Shown: piece by piece, positions 21,789 to 26,029 of the stretch | Layout: the number at the start of each line of letters is the position of its first letter | How positions within the stretch are numbered: position 1 is the stretch's first letter | Virus record (IMG/VR): IMGVR_UViG_3300029286_003654 | Coordinates: 1-26,029 of that record | Strand: one strand, 5' to 3' | DNA from: a virus | DNA: 26,029 nt | Made by a program: the position numbers and the translations under genes | The notes under the pieces: generated by a model | Seen by the model: the letters and a program-made list of their open reading frames with translations, nothing else | Database searches by the model: none | Told to the model about the DNA's origin: nothing

Positions 21789-22745
21789 TTAAAAAATTTT
21801 GACAGACTCAGCCGTATCAACAATCATCCGCTCCGTCAGCACTTCGCCAGCCTTGATCCTCGGCAAAATGTTGTACGTCAGCGTCTCCAAAAACCGCGCA
21901 GACCCGCCAGACGCCTTCAAAAAAGCACTCGCAAACCCGTTCAACTCAGCTATTTCCGTACCAACCAGCGCAGACACATCACTCAACCCAAGGTCGGCAA
22001 CCCGCATCCGCAGCTTGAACCGGTCAACCAGATACTCATGGCTCTTCCGCGCACGAGCCAGCATCGTGTAAAAATTCTCCTGCCCGATAAACAGCAGCCC
22101 ACACCCGCTCCAGTCATTAATCTGACGCACCGCATCCAGCAGCTCCAGCGGGATATTCTCAGCTTCATCAATAATCACAAGGCTTTTTGCCTGCTGCAGC
22201 TTCTCGCAAATCTTCACAAGCATCCCGTAAGCGCTCTTTTCCGTAGCATCAAGCGGAGCCGCAATAGCACCGATAAGCTGCGTACGTGTCATAAACGACG
22301 ACGTGCGGATATAAATCACATTGCTGTTCGATGCCGCGTACATCTCCGCAGCCGTCGTCTTCCCGCGTCCACCGCTACCCGTCAACAACCCCATCAAACC
22401 TTGCTGCTGGCAGCTCTTAGCCACACTGAACACAATGTTCGTCACCGACGTATTCACCCGCCGGAACTTCCGAGATATCACGTTTCCCGAAAAAAACCGC
22501 TTCTGCAAAATCCGCTCCAATGCCGACCGCAAAGCAATCTCAAACGTCCTGTCATCATTTTTTGAGTACGTGCCCTTCAGCCAGGTGGAGAGCGCAGCGC
22601 CTGAATACCCCGCCTCATCAGCAATCGACTTCTGAGACGCACCATTCTGGCAAATCAGCTTCACCAATCCCTGCAACTCATCCACGCTCATCGTCTGCAC
22701 CGCCTCCGCCCCCGGAAGCATTGCCACTTGTGTAGTTTCACTCAT
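21789..22745 (-). CDS. MuB-like transposition AAA+ ATPase
   Basis: This 318-residue protein is the target-selection ATPase partner of the transposase. It begins with a helix-turn-helix (ASQKSIADEAGYSGAAL, about residues 36-57), as in MuB. The ATPase has Walker A GSGGRGKTT (residues 123-131) and Walker B LVIIDEAE (Asp193, Glu194), then LLFIGQENF, a sensor-like segment, and SARFLETL near the C-terminus. MuB is about 312 residues, so the length is normal. It lies 82 bases downstream of the transposase gene with a hairpin between. No SD sequence is seen before the ATG. Confidence 0.9.
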   Translation of the reverse strand: MSETTQVAMLPGAEAVQTMSVDELQGLVKLICQNGASQKSIADEAGYSGAALSTWLKGTYSKNDDRTFEIALRSALERILQKRFFSGNVISRKFRRVNTSVTNIVFSVAKSCQQQGLMGLLTGSGGRGKTTAAEMYAASNSNVIYIRTSSFMTRTQLIGAIAAPLDATEKSAYGMLVKICEKLQQAKSLVIIDEAENIPLELLDAVRQINDWSGCGLLFIGQENFYTMLARARKSHEYLVDRFKLRMRVADLGLSDVSALVGTEIAELNGFASAFLKASGGSARFLETLTYNILPRIKAGEVLTERMIVDTAESVKIF

Positions 22746-22786
22746 TGTCGTAGTTTTTAAGGTTGTAGTTGTTCTTTCTTTCCCGT

Positions 22787-22822
22787 AACAGACCGCCGGT
22801 GTCCGCCGGTGGCCTGTTTTTT
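22787..22822 (+). other. terminator-like hairpin between A and B genes
   Basis: AACAG-A-CCGCCGG pairs with CCGGTGG-C-CTGTT around a six-base loop and is followed on the + strand by a T tract. It contains the tandem nine-mer CCGCCGGTG. The T tract suits termination of + strand (antisense) transcription. On the mRNA strand it would be a stem-loop between the transposase and ATPase genes. Confidence 0.5.
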
Positions 22823-22827
22823 ATCAC

Positions 22828-25020
22828 TCAAAACTCATCCTCATCACCGCCATAGTACGCGGCAGCAAGCCTCAAATTCTCCAGATTCATCCTGTCCCGC
22901 TCATCTTGAGTCATCCGTCCCCTCGCACCATCCGTACCCGTCGCCACCTCCGCCACCGCCTTCCGACGCTGCTCAAGCTCCCGCGTAGACGGCACAACCT
23001 GCGCCACCTGAGACGCCATCGCATCATAAAACCCGGTCGCAATCTGGCTCCGAGCCATACTCTTTGCCGCACTCTTCAACGCACCCTGCTCATCAAGAGC
23101 CGCAACAAGCCGGGCCCGATCCTCATCACTGCCAAGGTTCCTCGCTGATGGATGGTGCCCACTCATCAAACTATCCGTAGCCTCACAAATCAGCGTCTCA
23201 CCCCGCTCATCAAACACAAAAACCCGCTCCGACCCCATGGTGTCAAGCAAATCATACCGCACCACAAACCGCTTCTCACCACTCTTGTACCCGAACAGCT
23301 CCGGCGCATAAAACTCACGCCCAAACAACCTGATTTTGCTGTTATGCACCGTCCGCACCTCACCCGCCATCATCAAAAACTGCAACTCAGCATCACCAAT
23401 CAGCCGATGCTCAAAGTCCGCTTTCAGCCGCACCCGAGCGATCGACTCCTCATACACCTCCAACGGCCTCCGACCAGGATGAAAAGCACTCTTCGAAGCC
23501 GGAGTCGTCGCATACTCCCGGATCCACTCCAACAGCATCATATTCACCTCCGTCACCTCCGGAATCGCGCCACCCGTCATCCGCTCACGCAAATCACGAG
23601 CAATCTTCTCATTCCGATGGTCCGACGCTACCCGGTTCGGTACCGAGTTCCCCAAATACGTCGGCATCCGCTTCTCAAACTCATGCATCGTCCCGAAATA
23701 CCGCTCGATAGGCTTCGACTGACCATGGTAAGGCAGCGCATTCAAACACTCGATGAATCCGAAAGGCTTCAGCCGCTCAAACAGCCCGAGGAACTCCCGT
23801 TCGCCAAAAATATTCAGCGATTTCCGCTCCTTCTTCCCGAAATACTTACTGTTAAAAGCCCGGCCATTGTCTACATACATTTCACGAGGCACGAACCCTA
23901 TGGTCTTGATCGCTCGCCGATAGGCCGACGCAATCACGGCCGTATTCTCCGAAGCCGCAAAATCCCAACCAACCGGCATTCCTGAATGGAAATCAAACAC
24001 CAGAACAAGCGTCATCCGCTTCGGCTTCCCGGATATCGGGTCACGCATCGTGAAATTGAACGTATGCCCGTCAGAAACCAGCTTGTCACCAACCTCAATC
24101 TTGTCATTATCCCGCCGCAACGAAGGCAAATGCCTGTCATTCAACGCCTTCTCACCATCCCGCATCAAATCGTGCAGATAGGCATTCTCGACAGAGTGCT
24201 TTCTCACCCAACGGGCAAGCGTCGCATCACTGCACCGCACCGGATACCCCTCCGACGCAAGCTTCTTCTTCGCATACTGAACAATCTCCGCATACGTCAG
24301 CGAGTTCGGATGCAAAGCAAACTCCATCAACGCCTCACCCTCACGCATACTCACCATCATAATATCCCGAATAGCTCCGTACTTTGTGGCCAACCCATAC
24401 GGATCACCATCAGCCGCCTTCAGCATCTTCTGCCAAACATCCAGCGTCTTCCAGTGTACACTCCCTATAACCGCCCGTTCTTCCTCAAGTTCAAGGTACC
24501 CGCCACGATTAAACCGCTCGCAAAACGCCGCCTTCCGGTCAAGCAGCTTTCCCTTTCCCGACCGGATAAACGCCTGGTAAAGTTTCAAGACAGAATTCCG
24601 CTTCAGCGCCCGGTCAGCATTATAATCAGTCACCCTCGACCGCTCCCGAAACGCCTCATTTCTCGCCTCGATCTGCTCCGACGTCATCGGCTGCACATCC
24701 GCCACAATCCGGTGATATTCGCGTATTCCATCAGCCGGCAACGCCGAGAAATGGATCTGATATGGACGCCTTCCATCACGCACAATCTGACGGCACTCTT
24801 TGGCGTATTTTCCATTCAAGCAACGGTACTTTATTGTGCTTTTTTGTATGCCTGATATTTGGCTGAATTGTTCAACACTTAACCATCCAGCCTGTTGCCG
24901 TAACTCACTGATTTCTTTATCACTTATGGCGTTTGGCCAGCTTTTTCCAGTTTGGCCGACTTTTTGGCCGACTTTTGGCTGACTTCCAAAACCATCTGAT
25001 ATAGGGATGATCGTGCTCAT
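22828..25020 (-). CDS. MuA-like DDE transposase
   Basis: This 730-residue protein catalyses replicative transposition. The N-terminus has a Mu-type DNA-binding domain (about 44-95, GWLSVEQFSQISGIQKSTI and following), then helical DNA-binding domains, and an rve-type core. The catalytic triad is Asp317 (VSDGHTFNF), Asp384 (MYVDNGRAF) and Glu439 (KPIERYFG). Spacings of 67 and 55 agree with MuA (67 and 56). A beta-barrel domain follows, then a charged C-terminal tail that would contact the ATPase. The ATG overlaps the preceding stop (ATGA). The N-terminal residues 13-29 are encoded by repeated TTTGGCCGACTT-like units. Confidence 0.95.
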   Translation of the reverse strand: MSTIIPISDGFGSQPKVGQKVGQTGKSWPNAISDKEISELRQQAGWLSVEQFSQISGIQKSTIKYRCLNGKYAKECRQIVRDGRRPYQIHFSALPADGIREYHRIVADVQPMTSEQIEARNEAFRERSRVTDYNADRALKRNSVLKLYQAFIRSGKGKLLDRKAAFCERFNRGGYLELEEERAVIGSVHWKTLDVWQKMLKAADGDPYGLATKYGAIRDIMMVSMREGEALMEFALHPNSLTYAEIVQYAKKKLASEGYPVRCSDATLARWVRKHSVENAYLHDLMRDGEKALNDRHLPSLRRDNDKIEVGDKLVSDGHTFNFTMRDPISGKPKRMTLVLVFDFHSGMPVGWDFAASENTAVIASAYRRAIKTIGFVPREMYVDNGRAFNSKYFGKKERKSLNIFGEREFLGLFERLKPFGFIECLNALPYHGQSKPIERYFGTMHEFEKRMPTYLGNSVPNRVASDHRNEKIARDLRERMTGGAIPEVTEVNMMLLEWIREYATTPASKSAFHPGRRPLEVYEESIARVRLKADFEHRLIGDAELQFLMMAGEVRTVHNSKIRLFGREFYAPELFGYKSGEKRFVVRYDLLDTMGSERVFVFDERGETLICEATDSLMSGHHPSARNLGSDEDRARLVAALDEQGALKSAAKSMARSQIATGFYDAMASQVAQVVPSTRELEQRRKAVAEVATGTDGARGRMTQDERDRMNLENLRLAAAYYGGDEDEF
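24932..24985. repeat. four TTTGGCCGACTT-like direct repeats
   Basis: TTTGGCCAGCTT (24932), TTTGGCCGACTT (24951 and 24963) and TTTGGCTGACTT (24974) lie at 19, 12 and 11 base spacing, inside the beginning of the transposase gene. They encode the low-complexity peptide SQPKVGQKVGQTG. They may be protein-binding sites such as a transposition enhancer, or only slippage products. Confidence 0.6.
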
Positions 25021-25226
25021 ACCGCTTTCCGGAGAGTTTTTCTGAAGCTCTTCACAATTGCTTGGCGTTCCTGCAACTTCCTGTCAAACAACGCTGCAAG
25101 AAAAGGGTCAGGAACCTTCGACTTGAACAGCGCGGTATGCACATTCCCCGAATCACGCCCAAGTTCATCAGCAATCTCCTTCAGGATGCCCCGGTAAGGA
25201 TGGCGGCGCAAATCAACGTTCTTCAT
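25017..25226 (-). CDS. small HTH protein at the ner position
   Basis: This 69-residue basic protein is the first gene of the early operon, where Mu has ner. It contains a helix-turn-helix-like pattern GILKEIADELGRDSGNVHTAL (about 14-34, shown in part: EIADELGRDSGNV) and a basic C-terminus (SFRKTLRKAV). It probably binds DNA and could negatively regulate the early promoter as Ner does. Its sequence does not clearly match Mu Ner, so the name is by position. It overlaps the transposase start by four bases. Confidence 0.65.
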   Translation of the reverse strand: MKNVDLRRHPYRGILKEIADELGRDSGNVHTALFKSKVPDPFLAALFDRKLQERQAIVKSFRKTLRKAV

Positions 25227-25248
25227 GTTTTTGCTTTTTACTATCTTG

Positions 25249-25312
25249 TTATTACCTTGTGACGATATAAATGTAATAAAACTTATTACCCAAACAAACA
25301 GGTATCGTAATA
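25249..25312. promoter_or_regulatory. operator and early promoter region
   Basis: A perfect palindrome GTAATAA-AAC-TTATTAC spans 25273-25289. A matching half-site TTATTACC lies at 25249-25256 and a near half-site GTAATAT at 25306-25312. On the minus strand TTGGGT (25293-25288) and TTATAT (25270-25265), 17 bases apart, form a candidate early promoter whose spacer holds the palindrome, so bound repressor would block it. The repressor gene, starting at 25319, has no SD sequence. Confidence 0.55.
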
Positions 25313-25318
25313 TTTTTT

Positions 25319-26029
25319 ATGACAGAGAACATTTATTCCCAAAGACTCCTCCTCTTTATCGAAAAGAAAGGATGGTCTAAATCTGCTTTAGGGCGTGTAT
25401 TAGATATAAAAAGGCAGAATATAGGCAGGTACTTCACCGGCGAAGCTGACCCAAGAAAGATTGTAATAAATTTGATACCACACGGCCTTAGCCTTGATTG
25501 GTTTTTGACCGGTGAAGGGGAGATGTATGTCAAAAAAGAAGGCCCAACAGGAGCCGACGGAGAGAAAAAAGAAAGCAACCAACACAACGCAGAGGGCGAC
25601 CGCGCGCAAAACGACACAACGCCCGTTCAACACCCGCAAAACGACCGTTTAACGCCCGCGCAACAGATCGCCAACGCCAACAACGACGCACCCGCGCTAC
25701 CGACGCCACACAGCCGTTTAACGCCCGCACAACAAGCCCTGAACGCCAACGCCACATCGATAGCCATCAAAACCCACCCATTCCTCTACGAAGCCATAGG
25801 CTACCGGCTTGCTGTCCACGAACTTGATATAATAGAAGGAGATATTCTCGTTATAGACCCAACCCTAACCGCCGAAAGCGGCGACATCATCCTGCGCAGC
25901 AGCCCCGAAGGCCCCGAACTCGCAAAATATCAGCCAGGAGAAAAAAACACCAAAGGCATCGTCGTCGGCCTAACCCGCCAATACCCCGCAATTCACCGCC
26001 AACCAAGCCAAGAACCACCAGCCGGATAG
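25319..26029 (+). CDS. phage repressor, HTH plus degenerate LexA/S24-like domain
   Basis: This 236-residue protein is divergent from the early operon and should keep it off in the lysogen. Residues about 10-70 form an XRE-type HTH (WSKSALGRVLDIKRQNIGRYF) and end with GLSLDWFLTGEGEMY, the usual phage repressor linker. Residues 75-148 are low complexity with the motif RLTPAQQ repeated twice. Residues about 158-218 resemble an S24/LexA fold (LDIIEGDILVIDP, SGDIILRS, ELAKYQPG with Lys203). The position of the catalytic Ser is occupied by Ala or Val, so RecA-stimulated self-cleavage is unlikely. Its stop is the last base of the window. Confidence 0.85.
   Translation: MTENIYSQRLLLFIEKKGWSKSALGRVLDIKRQNIGRYFTGEADPRKIVINLIPHGLSLDWFLTGEGEMYVKKEGPTGADGEKKESNQHNAEGDRAQNDTTPVQHPQNDRLTPAQQIANANNDAPALPTPHSRLTPAQQALNANATSIAIKTHPFLYEAIGYRLAVHELDIIEGDILVIDPTLTAESGDIILRSSPEGPELAKYQPGEKNTKGIVVGLTRQYPAIHRQPSQEPPAG

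Noticed and set aside
23152-24855. Two long + strand frames opposite the transposase
   Set aside because: They are His/Arg/Pro/Leu-rich shadows of the transposase gene, which has the complete DDE triad.
24932-24985. CRISPR-like array
   Set aside because: Units are 12 bases with irregular short spacing and lie within a coding region; there are no spacers or cas genes.
25273-25312. Transposon end or attachment site near the operator repeats
   Set aside because: The repeats lie upstream of regulatory genes and inside a promoter; Mu-type ends should lie beyond the repressor gene, outside this window.

Overview
The window holds most of a Mu-like transposable prophage or phage with a siphovirus-type tail. 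It is drawn right to left relative to the usual Mu map: repressor and transposition genes are at the right edge and the tail fibre is at the left edge. The host cannot be named from this sequence. Base composition is near 50% GC. Some genes have clear Shine-Dalgarno sequences and others only A-rich leaders, and the lipoprotein and M15-type lysin fit a Gram-negative host. Neither phage end is recognisable: the window stops at the repressor stop codon, and only 103 bases lie beyond the last tail gene.

Right region (18.7-26.0 kb), early module. A rightward repressor gene (HTH plus a degenerate LexA/S24-like domain) is divergent from a leftward early operon. The operon runs: small HTH protein (ner position), MuA-like DDE transposase, MuB-like AAA ATPase, a zinc-ribbon protein, several small proteins (one membrane, one AP2-like), an unknown protein, GemA/gp16 and a membrane-anchored protein. 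Most junctions are 4-8 base start/stop overlaps. A palindromic operator and candidate early promoter lie in the repressor/early intergenic region. A tRNA-like RNA element lies inside the early operon.

Middle region (11.9-18.65 kb), rightward head operon. The order is a membrane/coiled-coil protein, a small protein, small terminase, large terminase, DUF935 portal, gpF-like head morphogenesis protein with an extra C-terminal nuclease-like domain, gpG/gp31-like protein, an unknown protein, and a short Mor-like activator at the distal end. It converges on the early operon across a strong bidirectional terminator.

Left region (0.1-11.75 kb), leftward capsid, lysis and tail operon. The order is protease/scaffold, major capsid, a frameshifted gp35-position gene, gp36, a lysis cassette (M15 endopeptidase, two small proteins, a lipoprotein), gp37, tail terminator-like protein, a small protein, tail tube, a G/T tail chaperone pair with a probable -1 frameshift, a 1159-residue tape measure, a distal tail protein, a glycine-rich fibre and its small partner. 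No contractile sheath gene is seen.

The two late operons diverge from a 189-base region that carries a 9-bp box in mirror orientation, each copy beside a possible -10 element. This suggests one activator, perhaps the Mor-like protein, switches on both. The most interesting points are the tRNA-like element, the A_AAA_AAG slippery site joining portal and gpF, the nuclease-like tail of gpF, and the mirror-image late promoter region.
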